This document shows positions 34,695 to 43,243 of a stretch of 64,000 nucleotides of DNA, piece after piece; positions within the stretch are counted from its first letter, which is position 1; each line of letters opens with the position of its first letter. This stretch comes from Actinotalea solisilvae (GTDB taxonomy: Bacteria; Actinomycetota; Actinomycetes; Actinomycetales; Cellulomonadaceae): assembly GCF_016464425.1 (NCBI RefSeq), contig NZ_JADDKQ010000007.1:248001-312000 (forward strand), read 5' to 3'. Under the pieces are notes generated by a model, which was not told the origin of the DNA, made no database searches, and saw only the letters and a program-made list of their open reading frames with translations. The translations under genes and the position numbers were made by a program.

Positions 34695-35627
34695 GTGACC
34701 CAGCTCCCGTCCGACGACACCGTCATCACGGTGTCCCACCTGCGCAAGGCGTACCGCGACAAGGTCGCCGTCGCCGACGTCAGCCTGAGCGTCCGCCGCG
34801 GCGAGGTCGTCGGCCTCCTGGGCCGCAACGGCGCCGGCAAGACGACGACGGTCGAGTGCATCGCCGGCCTGCGGGCGCCCGACGACGGCGTGATCCGCGT
34901 GCTCGGCCTCGACCCGGCCGCGGCCGGGCTCGCGCTGCGCGAGCGGCTGGCCCTCCAGCTCCAGGAGAGCGAGCTGCCCGCGCGGATCACGGTGCGCGAG
35001 GCGCTGGACCTCTACGCGAGCTTCTACGCCGACCCGGCCGACGTCGACGGCCTGCTGCGGGACCTCGGCCTCGCGGACAAGGCGGACGCGCAGTTCGCGA
35101 AGCTGTCGGGCGGCCAGCGCCAGCGGCTGTCCATCGCCCTCGCGCTCGTCGGCAACCCCGAGGTGGCGATCCTCGACGAGCTGACCACGGGGCTGGACCC
35201 GCAGGCGCGACGCGACACCTGGGCGGTGATCGAGCGGGTCCGGGACCGCGGCGTGACGATCCTGCTCGTCACGCACTTCATGGAGGAGGCGGAGCGCCTG
35301 TGCGACCGCATCGTCCTCGTCGACGACGGCCGCGTCGTCGCCTCCGGCACGCCGACCGAGCTCGCCGCCGCAGCCGCCGAGGGCGTCGTCCTGCGCTTCC
35401 GCGTCGAGGGCGGGGTCCCTGCAGGCCTGGTCGAGGCGGCCGCGGGCGCCGCCACGGCGAGCGTGTCGCCCGACGGCCGCGTCGAGGTCCGGGGCGGCGA
35501 GGCCGCCGTCCAGGACGTGCTGACGGCGCTGAGCGCCGCCGGCCTGCGCGCCGCCGACCTGCAGCTCGAGCGCGGCTCGCTCGAGGACGCCTTCGTCGCC
35601 CTGACCGCACACCCCCTGGAGGTCTGA
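34695..35627 (+). CDS. ABC-2 type transporter ATPase
   Basis: 310 residues from GTG 34695 with CGGAGG 5 nt upstream. Complete NBD: Walker A 'GRNGAGKTT', Q-loop 'LALQLQESELPARITVREAL', signature 'LSGGQRQRLSIALAL', Walker B 'VAILDELTTGLD' and H-loop 'LVTHFMEEAERL'. A ~75-residue C-terminal domain typical of drug-export ATPases (DrrA-like) follows. DELT replaces DEPT, a common variant. Works with the permease that starts 1 nt after its stop codon. Confidence 0.93.
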   Translation: MTQLPSDDTVITVSHLRKAYRDKVAVADVSLSVRRGEVVGLLGRNGAGKTTTVECIAGLRAPDDGVIRVLGLDPAAAGLALRERLALQLQESELPARITVREALDLYASFYADPADVDGLLRDLGLADKADAQFAKLSGGQRQRLSIALALVGNPEVAILDELTTGLDPQARRDTWAVIERVRDRGVTILLVTHFMEEAERLCDRIVLVDDGRVVASGTPTELAAAAAEGVVLRFRVEGGVPAGLVEAAAGAATASVSPDGRVEVRGGEAAVQDVLTALSAAGLRAADLQLERGSLEDAFVALTAHPLEV

Positions 35628-35628
35628 C

Positions 35629-36468
35629 ATGAGCGAGACCCGTACCCACGGCACCCCGCGCACGCGCGCGGCGGCCACGACGACCCCGCGCACCGCGCCG
35701 CGGCGCACACCGCCCGGCGCGCTGCGCCGGCTCACCCTGGTCGAGGGGCGGCTGCTGCTCCGCGACCGCGGGACCGCGTTCTTCGGCCTCCTCTTCCCGG
35801 GGATCCTCCTCACCGCGCTCGGCCTCGTGATGCCGTGGGCGGACCAGCCCTTCGACCCCGACGACCCCGTGCTCGGCCGGGTCACCGCGATCACCGCCTA
35901 CGCGCCCATCGTCCTGACGCTCGCGATCGGCACGGCCGCCCTGTCGACCTTCCCGACCGTGCTCGGCACCTACCGCGACAAGGGGGTGCTGCGTCGCCTG
36001 TCGACGACGCCCGTGCCGCCCGCGTTCGTGCTCGTCGCGCAGCTGCTCGTCGCGCTCGCGTCGATCCTCGTGGCGTCGGCGCTCGCCGTGGTGCTCGGCG
36101 CCGTGGTCCTCGGCATCACGCTGCCCTCGCGGCCGCTGCTGGTGGCGCTCGCCTTCGTCCTCGGCGCGACGTCGGCGCTCGCGGTCGGCTGCCTCATCGC
36201 GGCCCGGGCCCGCACCGCGGGCGCCGCGACCGCCGCCGGCATGGCCGCGTGGGTCGCCTCGATGTTCTTCGCAGGCGTGTGGCTGCCCCTGCCCCTCATG
36301 CCCGAGGTGGTGCGCGTCATCAGCGCGTGGACGCCCGTCGGTGCCGCCTCCCAGGCGATGGCGTCGGGCTGGTACGGCGACGGCGTGCCGCTGCAGGAGC
36401 TGCTCGTCATGGCGGCCTGGACGCTCGTGTGCGTCCCCGTCGCCGCGCGCACCTTCCGCTGGGCCTGA
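35629..36468 (+). CDS. ABC-2 type permease
   Basis: 279 residues. A basic Thr/Arg-rich tail of about 30 residues, then six membrane helices in the ABC-2 layout, with 'YRDKGVLRRLSTTPVPPAFVLVAQLLVAL' as the coupling helix region and 'MPEVVRVISAWTPVGAASQAM' near the end. Exports a drug or lipid with the ATPase above. Whether this pair belongs to the GntR operon is unclear because of the 208-nt gap. Confidence 0.92.
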   Translation: MSETRTHGTPRTRAAATTTPRTAPRRTPPGALRRLTLVEGRLLLRDRGTAFFGLLFPGILLTALGLVMPWADQPFDPDDPVLGRVTAITAYAPIVLTLAIGTAALSTFPTVLGTYRDKGVLRRLSTTPVPPAFVLVAQLLVALASILVASALAVVLGAVVLGITLPSRPLLVALAFVLGATSALAVGCLIAARARTAGAATAAGMAAWVASMFFAGVWLPLPLMPEVVRVISAWTPVGAASQAMASGWYGDGVPLQELLVMAAWTLVCVPVAARTFRWA

Positions 36469-36517
36469 GCCCGGTGTCGGCCGGTACGGTCCCCGGCCTG
36501 TGAGTGCGGCGCGCGCG

Positions 36518-37015
36518 TCAGCGCGCGAACCACGGCGACGGCGCCTCGCCCCGCCCGGACGCCTCGACGAACGCGAGCGTCCGGGCGAGGCGCTGCACCG
36601 ACGTCGGCGTGAGGTCGGACGGCAGGTCGTCCGGAGCGAACCAGGCGACCGCGAGGGACTCGTCGTCGGCGACGTGGGCCTCGCCCTCGACGGCCCGGCA
36701 CCAGAAGCAGAGGTCGAGGTACTGCGCGCGGTCCCCGTTCGGGTAGGTGAGGGGGTCCGTGACGGAGACCGCCGTCAGCGCGAGGACCTCGACGGTCACC
36801 CCCGTCTCCTCGAGCACCTCGCGCGCGAGCGCGACGGCCGGCTCCTCGCCCGGCTCGAGGACGCCGCTGACGACCGCCCACCGGCCCGTGTCCGCGCGGC
36901 GGCCGAGCAGGACGCGGCCCGCGTCGTCGAGGACGACGGCCGAGACGCCCGAGAGCCACAGCGGGTCGGTGCCGACGCGGGCGCGCAGGTCGCGGATGAA
37001 GTCCGGCACCGGCAT
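36518..37015 (-). CDS. NUDIX hydrolase
   Basis: 165 residues. The NUDIX box 'GVLEPGEEPAVALAREVLEETGV' fits Gx5Ex7REUxEExGU completely. 'WLSGVSAVVLDDAGRVLLGRR' precedes it. Hydrolyses a nucleoside diphosphate linked to another group; the substrate is not readable. Start ATG 37015, 7 nt after TAGGGT (leaderless). Confidence 0.92.
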   Translation of the reverse strand: MPVPDFIRDLRARVGTDPLWLSGVSAVVLDDAGRVLLGRRADTGRWAVVSGVLEPGEEPAVALAREVLEETGVTVEVLALTAVSVTDPLTYPNGDRAQYLDLCFWCRAVEGEAHVADDESLAVAWFAPDDLPSDLTPTSVQRLARTLAFVEASGRGEAPSPWFAR

Positions 37016-37022
37016 GACCGGC

Positions 37023-37028
37023 ACCCTA
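37023..37028 (-). promoter_or_regulatory. -10 box of the leaderless NUDIX gene
   Basis: TAGGGT on the minus strand, 7 nt before ATG 37015. Confidence 0.5.
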
Positions 37029-37046
37029 GCGCCGGGACCGGCACAC

Positions 37047-37083
37047 GAGAGGCCCCCGCCGACGGTGTCGGCGGGGGCCTCTC
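37047..37083 (-). terminator. tRNA-Pro terminator hairpin
   Basis: Perfect 17-bp stem (arm GAGAGGCCCCCGCCGAC) with a GGT loop, 9 nt after the 3' end of the tRNA on the minus strand. No T-run follows. Confidence 0.8.
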
Positions 37084-37091
37084 GCTCACGG

Positions 37092-37165
<74 letters not shown>

Positions 37166-37257
37166 TGGAGCCTGACAAGGATAGCCCAGGCCGCGGGCCC
37201 CGGTGAAACCGGCGCTCGGGCGGGGGCCCGCGGCCGAGCGCCGGGCGGCGCGCCGCG

Positions 37258-38190
37258 TCAGTCCTCGCGCGCGACCAGCGTGAGGAGCGTGGCCTCCGGT
37301 CGGCACGCGAAGCGCACCGGGGCGTACGGGGAGGTGCCGAGGCCGGCCGACACGTGGAGCCACGTCGAGTCGTCCCCGCCGGGCCGGTCCGGCCGGGCCC
37401 CCGGCCAGCCGTGCAGGCCCTTCGCCCTTCCGCGGTCGAGGTCGCAGTTGGTCACCAGCGCCCCGTACCCCGGGACGCAGAGCTGACCGCCGTGCGTGTG
37501 GCCCGCGAGGACGAGGTCGGCCCCGTCGGCGTGCATGGCGTCGAGGACCCGGCGGTACGGCGCGTGCGTGACCGCGAGCCGGAGGTCGGTCGAGGAGCGG
37601 TGGCTCCGGGTGGCGGCGGGGACGTGGTCGCGGTCGAGGTGCGGGTCGTCCACGCCCACGAGCGACACGCGCCGCCCGTCGACCTCGACGACGTCGCGCC
37701 GGTTCGTGAGGTCCTTCCAGCCGGCGTCGCGCAGCGCGGTCGCGAGCTCGGCGGCCGGGAGCAGCACGTGGTCGCGGCGGCGCGTCCCACGGGCGTCCCG
37801 CCGCAGGTAGCGCGCCGGGTTCTTGGGGACGGGCGCGTAGTAGTCGTTCGAGCCCATGACGAACGCGCCCGGCAGGGCCATGAGCGGCTCGAGCGCACGC
37901 AGGAGCGCCGGGAGGGCGTCGACGTGCGCCATGTTGTCGCCCGTGTCGACCACGAGGTGCGGCTCGAGCGCGGCGAGCGAGCGGACCCACTGCACCTTGC
38001 GCTCCTGGTCGGGGACGAGGTGCAGGTCGCTCAGGTGCAGGACGCGCATGGGGTCCGCGCCCGTCGGCAGCACGGGCACGGTGACGCGGCGCAGCGTGAA
38101 CCAGCGCGCCTCGACGGTCGCGTAGGCGAGCGCGCCGGCACCGAGCGCCGCGACCGTGCCGACCGCGCGCCCCCAGGAGGCAGGGCTCAC
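37258..38190 (-). CDS. Metallophosphoesterase (YaeI-like)
   Basis: 310 residues from GTG 38190, one nt after the PonA2-type gene's stop; the longer frame into the Gly-repeat region was rejected as a repeat shadow. One N-terminal membrane span, then a calcineurin-like fold with all metal motifs: 'LHLSDLHL', 'VDTGDNMAHVD', 'MGSNDYY' (in place of GNHD), 'LAVTHAP' and 'LAGHTHGGQ'. Likely a membrane-tethered phosphodiesterase acting on lipid or cell-wall precursors. The ponA2-metallophosphoesterase pair is conserved in actinobacteria (Rv3682-Rv3683 in M. tuberculosis). Confidence 0.9.
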   Translation of the reverse strand: MSPASWGRAVGTVAALGAGALAYATVEARWFTLRRVTVPVLPTGADPMRVLHLSDLHLVPDQERKVQWVRSLAALEPHLVVDTGDNMAHVDALPALLRALEPLMALPGAFVMGSNDYYAPVPKNPARYLRRDARGTRRRDHVLLPAAELATALRDAGWKDLTNRRDVVEVDGRRVSLVGVDDPHLDRDHVPAATRSHRSSTDLRLAVTHAPYRRVLDAMHADGADLVLAGHTHGGQLCVPGYGALVTNCDLDRGRAKGLHGWPGARPDRPGGDDSTWLHVSAGLGTSPYAPVRFACRPEATLLTLVARED

Positions 38191-38191
38191 G

Positions 38192-40693
38192 TCAGGGCTG
38201 CCCGCCGCCGCCGTTGCCCGGACCGCCGCCGTTGCCCGGGCCACCGCCGTTGCCCGGCCCGCCGCCACCGGAGCCGCCGCCGCCGGAGCCGCCGCCGCCG
38301 GAGCGGCCGCCGCCGGGGTTGCCGGTCTGGGTGACCCCGGCCGGGTCCGGACCGGCGGACAGGAGGATCGTGACGACCGACCCGCGCGTGGCCGAGGCGC
38401 CCGCCCCGGGGTTGGTCCCGGCGACCGTGCCCGCCGGGGCGTTCGAGAACACCGGCGTGGGGTCGGTGCGCGCCTGGAAGCCGGCCCCGGCCAGCGCCGC
38501 CTGCGCGTCGGCCTCGCTGCGGCCCGTGACGTCGGGGACGCGGACCTGCACGCCCTGGACCTGCGCGCTCTGCGGTGTCGCGAACTCCACGGCGGGCTGG
38601 CCTTCGAGCGCGCGGGTCATGAAGCGCACCCAGGTCGGCGCGGCGATCGTCGAGCCGTACGCGTTGCGCACCCACCGGCCGTTGACGGTCATGTTCTGCA
38701 CGGGGCGCATGGCGTCGGGGTAGCCGACCCACACCGCGGACGCGAGCTGCGGCGTGTAGCCGACGAACCACGTGTACTCGTTGTGCGACGTCGTGCCCGT
38801 CTTGCCCGCGGACGGGCGGCCCGGGGGCGGGTTGACGTCCGACGCCGTGCCGTTCCACACGCCGCTGAGCGCGAAGTTGAGTGCGGCCGCGATCTCGGGG
38901 GAGAGCGCCTGGCGGCAGTTCGCCTGCGGCACGGGCAGCTGCACGCCGTTGGTGTCGACGACGCTCGTGATCGCGATCGGGTCGCACACGACGCCGTTCG
39001 CGGCGAACGCGGCGAACGCGGTCGCCATCGTCAGCGGCGCGATCTCGGTCGAGCCGAGGACGTTCGAGGGCCGGACGTCGACCGGGTTGCCGTCCGCCTT
39101 GTGCACGCCGAGCGAGGCGGCCGTGTCGAAGATCCCGCAGAGGTCGAGCTCGCTCGCCATCCGGACGTACCCGGAGTTGACGGACTTGCGCGTGGCGTCG
39201 AGCACGCTCATGACCCCGCCGGGGCCTTCGGCGTTGCCGAACTCCCAGTTGGGCTGCCCGTTGAAGACGGCGCCGCACGCCGGGGAGTTGAAGTCCCGCA
39301 TCGGGTACTCCAGCTTCCGCGCGTCGATGACCTCGTTGAGGCTGTGCCCCTCCTTGAGCCACTGAGCGAGCGTGAAGGGCTTGAAGGTCGAGCCGGGGTG
39401 GAACCCGCCCGAGGACCCGTAGGCCTTGTCGGTGTTGTAGTTGACGGCCGTCTCGCCCGGGCCGACCACCTCGGCGCTGTTGTAGATCCGGTTCTGCGCC
39501 ATCGCGACGACCTTGCCGGTGCCCGGCTCGACCACGGAGATCGCCGAGGCCACGCCCGAGGGGTCGAGCACGGGGATGCCGTTCTTGACCTCCTCGTCGG
39601 CCGCCTGCTGGTAGGCCGGGACGAGCGTCGTCGTGATCGTCAGGCCGCCGGTGAAGAGGAACCGGCCCCGCTCCTCGGGCGTCGCGCCGAACGCCGGGTC
39701 GTTGCGGATGATCTTCGTGACGTAGTCGCAGAAGTACCCGGCGTTGAAGACCGCGTTGGCCTCGACGCAGCCGAGCTTGGCGTTGGAGATCGCGAGCGTG
39801 GCCTCGATGGGCGTCGCGACGCCGAGGTCGTGCTCCTCCTGCGTGATGTAGCCCTCGCGGAGCATGAGGCCCAGGACGATGTTGCGGCGCTCCTGCGACC
39901 CGGCCGGGTTGCGCACGGGGTCGAACTCGCTGGGTGCCTTGGTGATGCCCGCGATCGTCGCGGCCTGGAGGTAGTTGAGGTTGAGGGCCGTCGTCGAGAA
40001 GAAGTACTGCGCGGCCGCCTCGACCCCGTACACCGAGAGGCCGAACTGGGAGATGTTGAGGTACGCCTCGAGGATCTCCTGCTTGGTCATGCGCTCCTCG
40101 AGCGAGAGCGCCGTCTTCGCCTCCTGCAGCTTGCGCGCGTAGCCCTGGATGCCCTCGCTCTCGCGCGCGGCGTCGATCGCGGCCGCACGCGCCTCGGGGG
40201 TGTCCGCCGTGAGCGCCGCCTGGATGAGCGCGTTCTTGACGTACTGCTGCGTGAGCGTCGAGCCGCCCTGCTGGTCGTCGCTCGTGAGGTTGCGCATGAG
40301 CGCTCGCGTCATGCCCTGGAGGTCGACGCCGCCGTGGTCGTAGAAGCGGCGGTCCTCCGTCGCGATGACCGCGTTCTGCATGTGGATCGAGACCTGGTCG
40401 AGCGGCACGACGATGCGGTTCTGGTTGTAGAACGTCGCGAGCACCGAGCCGTCGGCCGCGAGGATCGTCGACTTCTCCGACAGCGGCACCTGCTCGAGCT
40501 CGTCCGGCAGCTCGTCGAACAGCCGCACGGACGTCTCCGTCAGCGTGCTCGTGGTCGCCACGGCCGGCATGACGAGGCCCGCGGCGAGCAGACCGCCGAC
40601 GCCCGCCATGAGGAAGAAGGCCAGGAGGAGCGCGAGGGCCTGGACAGCGTTGACCTGTCGGCCGCGGGCCCGGGCGGGCGCAGGGGACACCAT
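38192..40693 (-). CDS. Bifunctional penicillin-binding protein, PonA2-like, with PASTA domain
   Basis: 833 residues. One N-terminal membrane span (about 15-48). Glycosyltransferase 51 domain (about 70-260) with catalytic Glu113 in EDRRFYDH. Transpeptidase domain (about 380-690) with S435-T-F-K, S504-V-N and K631-T-G-T. One PASTA domain (about 705-770) and a Gly/Ser/Asn tail of simple GGGGS and PGNGG units. Polymerises and crosslinks peptidoglycan. Divergent from the whiB gene as in the ponA2-whiB4 locus of mycobacteria. The ATG lies 7 nt after TACCCT and may be leaderless, although GAGGAG falls in the same spacer. Confidence 0.95.
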   Translation of the reverse strand: MVSPAPARARGRQVNAVQALALLLAFFLMAGVGGLLAAGLVMPAVATTSTLTETSVRLFDELPDELEQVPLSEKSTILAADGSVLATFYNQNRIVVPLDQVSIHMQNAVIATEDRRFYDHGGVDLQGMTRALMRNLTSDDQQGGSTLTQQYVKNALIQAALTADTPEARAAAIDAARESEGIQGYARKLQEAKTALSLEERMTKQEILEAYLNISQFGLSVYGVEAAAQYFFSTTALNLNYLQAATIAGITKAPSEFDPVRNPAGSQERRNIVLGLMLREGYITQEEHDLGVATPIEATLAISNAKLGCVEANAVFNAGYFCDYVTKIIRNDPAFGATPEERGRFLFTGGLTITTTLVPAYQQAADEEVKNGIPVLDPSGVASAISVVEPGTGKVVAMAQNRIYNSAEVVGPGETAVNYNTDKAYGSSGGFHPGSTFKPFTLAQWLKEGHSLNEVIDARKLEYPMRDFNSPACGAVFNGQPNWEFGNAEGPGGVMSVLDATRKSVNSGYVRMASELDLCGIFDTAASLGVHKADGNPVDVRPSNVLGSTEIAPLTMATAFAAFAANGVVCDPIAITSVVDTNGVQLPVPQANCRQALSPEIAAALNFALSGVWNGTASDVNPPPGRPSAGKTGTTSHNEYTWFVGYTPQLASAVWVGYPDAMRPVQNMTVNGRWVRNAYGSTIAAPTWVRFMTRALEGQPAVEFATPQSAQVQGVQVRVPDVTGRSEADAQAALAGAGFQARTDPTPVFSNAPAGTVAGTNPGAGASATRGSVVTILLSAGPDPAGVTQTGNPGGGRSGGGGSGGGGSGGGGPGNGGGPGNGGGPGNGGGGQP
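38205..38312. repeat. Tandem GC-rich simple repeats encoding the Gly tail of the PBP
   Basis: Plus strand reads CCGCCGTTGCCCGG[GA]C repeated four times (about 15-18 bp units), then CCGCCGCCGGAG repeats (15-bp units). On the coding strand these give PGNGG and GGGGS. Such repeats are prone to length change by slippage. Confidence 0.8.
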
Positions 40694-40700
40694 GCTCCTC

Positions 40701-40706
40701 AGGGTA
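40701..40706 (-). promoter_or_regulatory. -10 box of the PonA2-like gene
   Basis: TACCCT on the minus strand, 7 nt before ATG 40693. Confidence 0.45.
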
Positions 40707-40804
40707 CGGGAGCCGTCGCTCCGGCCGGGCGCTGGGATGTGGTCCCGCTGTGAAGGCTTGGTGTGGCACGCCTTTGGACCTACCTCGCACCGATGCCGCG
40801 GCCC

Positions 40805-40820
40805 TAGCGTGATCATCGTG
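40805..40820 (+). promoter_or_regulatory. Leaderless start of the whiB gene
   Basis: -10 TAGCGT (40805-40810), 7 nt, GTG 40818. This decides the start: the in-frame GTG at 40809 lies inside the -10 box. Confidence 0.6.
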
Positions 40821-41186
40821 GCGGAGGACCAGCACTGGACCGCGTTCGGGGCCTGCGCAGAGCTCGCGCCCGACGTGCTCTTCGTCGAGGGCCGCGCGCA
40901 GCGCGAGGCGCGTGAGGTGTGCGCCGGCTGCCCGGTGCGCCTGGACTGCCTGGTCGACGCCCTCGACCACCGCGTCGACTTCGGTGTCTGGGGCGGCATG
41001 ACCGAGCGCGAGCGCCGTGCGCTGCTGCGCCGGTACCCGGAGGTCACGAGCTGGCGGGAGCGGCTGGACGCCGAGCCGGGGCTGGTCCCCCAGCCCGGCC
41101 CGCACGCGGTGTGGGCGGCGCGCGCGCGGCGGGCGGCCCAGGCCGGCGCGCCCGTGGACGCGCACGCGGCGCGCGGCGGCCGGTAG
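40818..41186 (+). CDS. WhiB-family iron-sulfur regulator (WhiB4-like)
   Basis: 122 residues. Four Cys that hold a [4Fe-4S] cluster: C13, C35, C38 and C44, in the pattern Cx21Cx2Cx5C. The turn motif 'FGVWGGMTERERRALLRR' follows, which contacts sigma factor and DNA. The head-to-head position with a PonA2-type gene and the downstream DUF4177-RidA-CRP-Nth order match whiB4 (Rv3681c) of M. tuberculosis, a redox-sensing regulator. WhiB4 identity rests on synteny as well as family membership. Confidence 0.93.
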   Translation: MAEDQHWTAFGACAELAPDVLFVEGRAQREAREVCAGCPVRLDCLVDALDHRVDFGVWGGMTERERRALLRRYPEVTSWRERLDAEPGLVPQPGPHAVWAARARRAAQAGAPVDAHAARGGR

Positions 41187-41189
41187 CGT
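41184..41189 (+). promoter_or_regulatory. -10 box of the leaderless DUF4177 gene
   Basis: TAGCGT, whose first three bases are the whiB stop codon; 7 nt then ATG 41197. Confidence 0.5.
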
Positions 41190-41196
41190 GCAGCCC

Positions 41197-41376
41197 ATGG
41201 CCACCACGTGGGAGTACGCCACCGTCCCGCTCATCGTCCACGCCACCAAGGCGATCCTCGACCAGTGGGGGGCGGACGGCTGGGAGCTCGTCCAGGTCGT
41301 CACCGGCCCCGACGGCAACGGGCTCGTCGCCTACCTCAAGCGCCCCACGGGCCGGTCGGCCGGGGACGTCGCGTGA
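41197..41376 (+). CDS. DUF4177 small protein
   Basis: 59 residues. 'WEYATVPLIVHATKAILDQWGADGWELVQVV' is the DUF4177 pattern (a W-E-Y start and a GWELV core). No membrane segment, function unknown. The next gene (RidA-like) overlaps by 4 nt. In M. tuberculosis a DUF4177 gene lies at the matching place beside whiB4. Confidence 0.88.
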   Translation: MATTWEYATVPLIVHATKAILDQWGADGWELVQVVTGPDGNGLVAYLKRPTGRSAGDVA

Positions 41377-41852
41377 GCGAGCACGGCACCGTCGGACGTC
41401 GCCTCGCCGAGCTCGGGATCACGCTCCCGCCGGTCGCCGCCCCGGTCGCGGCCTACGTGCCTGCGGTGCGCAGCGGCTCGCTCGTGTGGACGTCGGGGCA
41501 GCTGCCGTTCGTCGACGGCGCGCTCGGCGCGACGGGCAAGGTCGGCGAGGGCGAGGGGCTCGTGAGCCCTGACCGCGCCCGCGAGCTGGCCCGCGCGGCG
41601 GCGCTCAACGCGCTCGCGGCGGTCGCCGAGCAGGCGGGCAGCCTCGACCGCGTGCGCCGCGTCGTCAAGCTCGTCGGCTTCGTGGCGAGCGACCCGGCGT
41701 TCACGGGTCAGCCGGGTGTCGTCAACGGTGCGAGCGAGCTGCTCGGCCAGGTGTTCGGCGAGGCCGGCGTGCACGCGCGCAGCGCGGTCGGCGTGGCCGT
41801 GCTCCCGCTCGACGCGCCCGTCGAGGTCGAGCTGGTCGTCGAGCTCGTCTGA
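41373..41852 (+). CDS. RidA family protein (YjgF/YER057c/UK114)
   Basis: 159 residues from GTG 41373. 'GSLVWTSGQLPFVDG', 'AALNALAAVAEQAGSLDRVRRVVKLVGFVAS' and 'HARSAVGVAVLPLDAPVEVELVVEL' are the RidA fold core. The Arg that binds the carboxylate in active RidA is in 'HARSAVG'. It may deaminate reactive enamine/imine intermediates from PLP enzymes. Translationally coupled to the DUF4177 gene. Confidence 0.92.
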   Translation: MSEHGTVGRRLAELGITLPPVAAPVAAYVPAVRSGSLVWTSGQLPFVDGALGATGKVGEGEGLVSPDRARELARAAALNALAAVAEQAGSLDRVRRVVKLVGFVASDPAFTGQPGVVNGASELLGQVFGEAGVHARSAVGVAVLPLDAPVEVELVVELV

Positions 41853-41937
41853 GCCGAGCGCGTCCGAGCCGAGCTCGTCCCTGCCGGACCGGGTCGCCCG
41901 CTGACGCCCGGGCGACCCGAGCGGCCGCCGTGCGGGC

Positions 41938-42615
41938 TCAGCGCGCGCGGCGCTCGAGCCGGTCGCGGTCCAGCAGGACGATCGCGCGGCCCTCGCGCCG
42001 CACCCAGCCGCGGGACGCGAAGTCGGCGAGCGCCTTGTTCACCGTCTCGCGCGACGCGCCGACGAGCTGGGCGAGCTCCTCCTGCGTGAGGTCGTGCGCG
42101 ACGCGCAGGCCGTCCTCGGCGGGCTCGCCGAACCGCGTCGAGAGGTCGAGCAGCGCCTTGGCCACGCGGCCGGGGACGTCGGCGAACACGAGGTCGGCGA
42201 GCGCCTCGTTCGTGCGCCGCAGGCGTCGTGCGAGCGCCTCGAGCAGGTGCTTGGCCACGGCGGGGTAGCGCTCGAGCCAGCCGATGAGCTCGGCGTGGCT
42301 CAGCTCGTACAGCGTGGCGTCGGCCACCGCGCTCGCGGTCGCCGTGCGGGGACCGGGGTCGAACAGCGAGAGCTCGCCGAACATCTCGCCAGGGCCGAGG
42401 ACCGAGAGCAGGTTCTCGCGGCCGTCCGTCGAGCGGCGGCCGAGCTTCACCTTGCCCGAGCCGATGACGTAGAGCCGGTCGCCGGGCTCGCCCTCGTGGA
42501 AGACGGCGTGGCCGCGCGGCAGTCGCAGGGGCTTCATCGACACGAAGAGCGCCTGCGCCGCCTCGGGGTCGATCGCGGCGAACAGCGGCGCGGAGAGCAC
42601 AACGTCGTCGTCCAC
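41938..42615 (-). CDS. crp: CRP/FNR-family cAMP-responsive regulator
   Basis: 225 residues from GTG 42615. Cyclic-nucleotide domain with 'GEMFGELSLFDPGPRTATASAV', holding the Glu and Arg that bind cAMP. Helix-turn-helix 'LTQEELAQLVGASRETVNKALADFASRGWVRREG' near the C-terminus. Nearly the same motifs occur in M. tuberculosis CRP (Rv3676), which also lies between ridA-like and nth genes. A longer frame to 42669 is possible, but the GTG matches the family start (V-D-x3-V-L). Confidence 0.95.
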   Translation of the reverse strand: MDDDVVLSAPLFAAIDPEAAQALFVSMKPLRLPRGHAVFHEGEPGDRLYVIGSGKVKLGRRSTDGRENLLSVLGPGEMFGELSLFDPGPRTATASAVADATLYELSHAELIGWLERYPAVAKHLLEALARRLRRTNEALADLVFADVPGRVAKALLDLSTRFGEPAEDGLRVAHDLTQEELAQLVGASRETVNKALADFASRGWVRREGRAIVLLDRDRLERRAR

Positions 42616-42709
42616 AGAGCCTCGTTCCTCGTCACCGTGGCGCACCGTCGCTCCGGCGGCCCCTCTCATCCTGCCCCACGGGGCGGGTGGCAGCGAGCGC
42701 CCGACACCC

Positions 42710-43123
42710 TCAGGCGCGCGAGCCGTGCGGCAGTCGGGGCGGTGCCGCGTCCGGGCACGGCTCGTCGACGCGGAAGGTCGACTCGTCGAGCGCGGCGTCG
42801 AGCTCGGCGCCGTAGGCGGCGAGCATGCGGTCCAGGCGGCGCAGGTGCTCCATGAGCGCGACGGCGTCCTCGGGCGGGTCGACCGTCACCGCGGCGAGCA
42901 GCTCCTGCGGCATGGGGAGGGCGAGCTGGGCCTCCGGCAGGATGTCCCAGCTCATCGCGCCGACGTGGTCCGGCGGGGCGAACGTCGCGACCGCGAGGTC
43001 GAGGCGCGCGCGGACCAGGCGACGCCACCGCGCGAGCTGCGTCTTCTCGGCACGCAGGGCGCGCCGCGTCGCGCGGGGGTCGGTCCCGGGGAGCGTCCAG
43101 AGACCGTCCGTGTGCGCGGACAT
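42710..43123 (-). CDS. Conserved hypothetical protein
   Basis: 137 residues, not recognised. 'TQLARWRRLVRARLDLAVATFAPPD' is a basic helix; 'VALMEHLRRLDRMLAAYGAELDAALDES' looks like a coiled-coil helix. No signal peptide or membrane span. It lies upstream of crp on the same strand with a 94-nt gap. Coding nature is supported by codon-position GC and by the absence of a better frame. Confidence 0.65.
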   Translation of the reverse strand: MSAHTDGLWTLPGTDPRATRRALRAEKTQLARWRRLVRARLDLAVATFAPPDHVGAMSWDILPEAQLALPMPQELLAAVTVDPPEDAVALMEHLRRLDRMLAAYGAELDAALDESTFRVDEPCPDAAPPRLPHGSRA

Positions 43124-43231
43124 CCCGCACCTCCTCCCCCGGGGCCGTCGGTCGACCCGTACCCCCAGATCGACGTCCCGGCCGATGATCTTGAGGTGGG
43201 CGGGTCGAGTTCACCCCAACGGTCGCGTGCG

Positions 43232-43237
43232 TAGGGT
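43232..43237 (+). promoter_or_regulatory. -10 box of leaderless nth
   Basis: TAGGGT, then 6 nt, then ATG 43244. Confidence 0.5.
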
Positions 43238-43243
43238 GGGTCC

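Noticed and set aside
37258..38268. Longer start for the metallophosphoesterase at 38268
   Set aside because: The extra residues (VARATAAVRATAAA) are the frame-shifted reading of the PBP Gly-repeat DNA. GTG 38190 lies right after the PBP stop.
38205..38312. CRISPR-like repeat array
   Set aside because: Units are adjacent without unique spacers, lie inside a coding gene and translate to a simple Gly/Ser/Asn tail. No cas gene is nearby.
38156..40753. 865-residue plus-strand ORF opposite the penicillin-binding protein
   Set aside because: Composition is dominated by Arg, Asp, His and Val as expected of an antisense shadow at high GC. The minus-strand frame carries all PBP motifs.
40745..40780. 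Third copy of the 39-nt hairpin element
   Set aside because: Only about 13 nt of the left arm match; the right arm is GCCTTTGG rather than GCCTTCAC. It lies in the divergent PBP-whiB promoter region.
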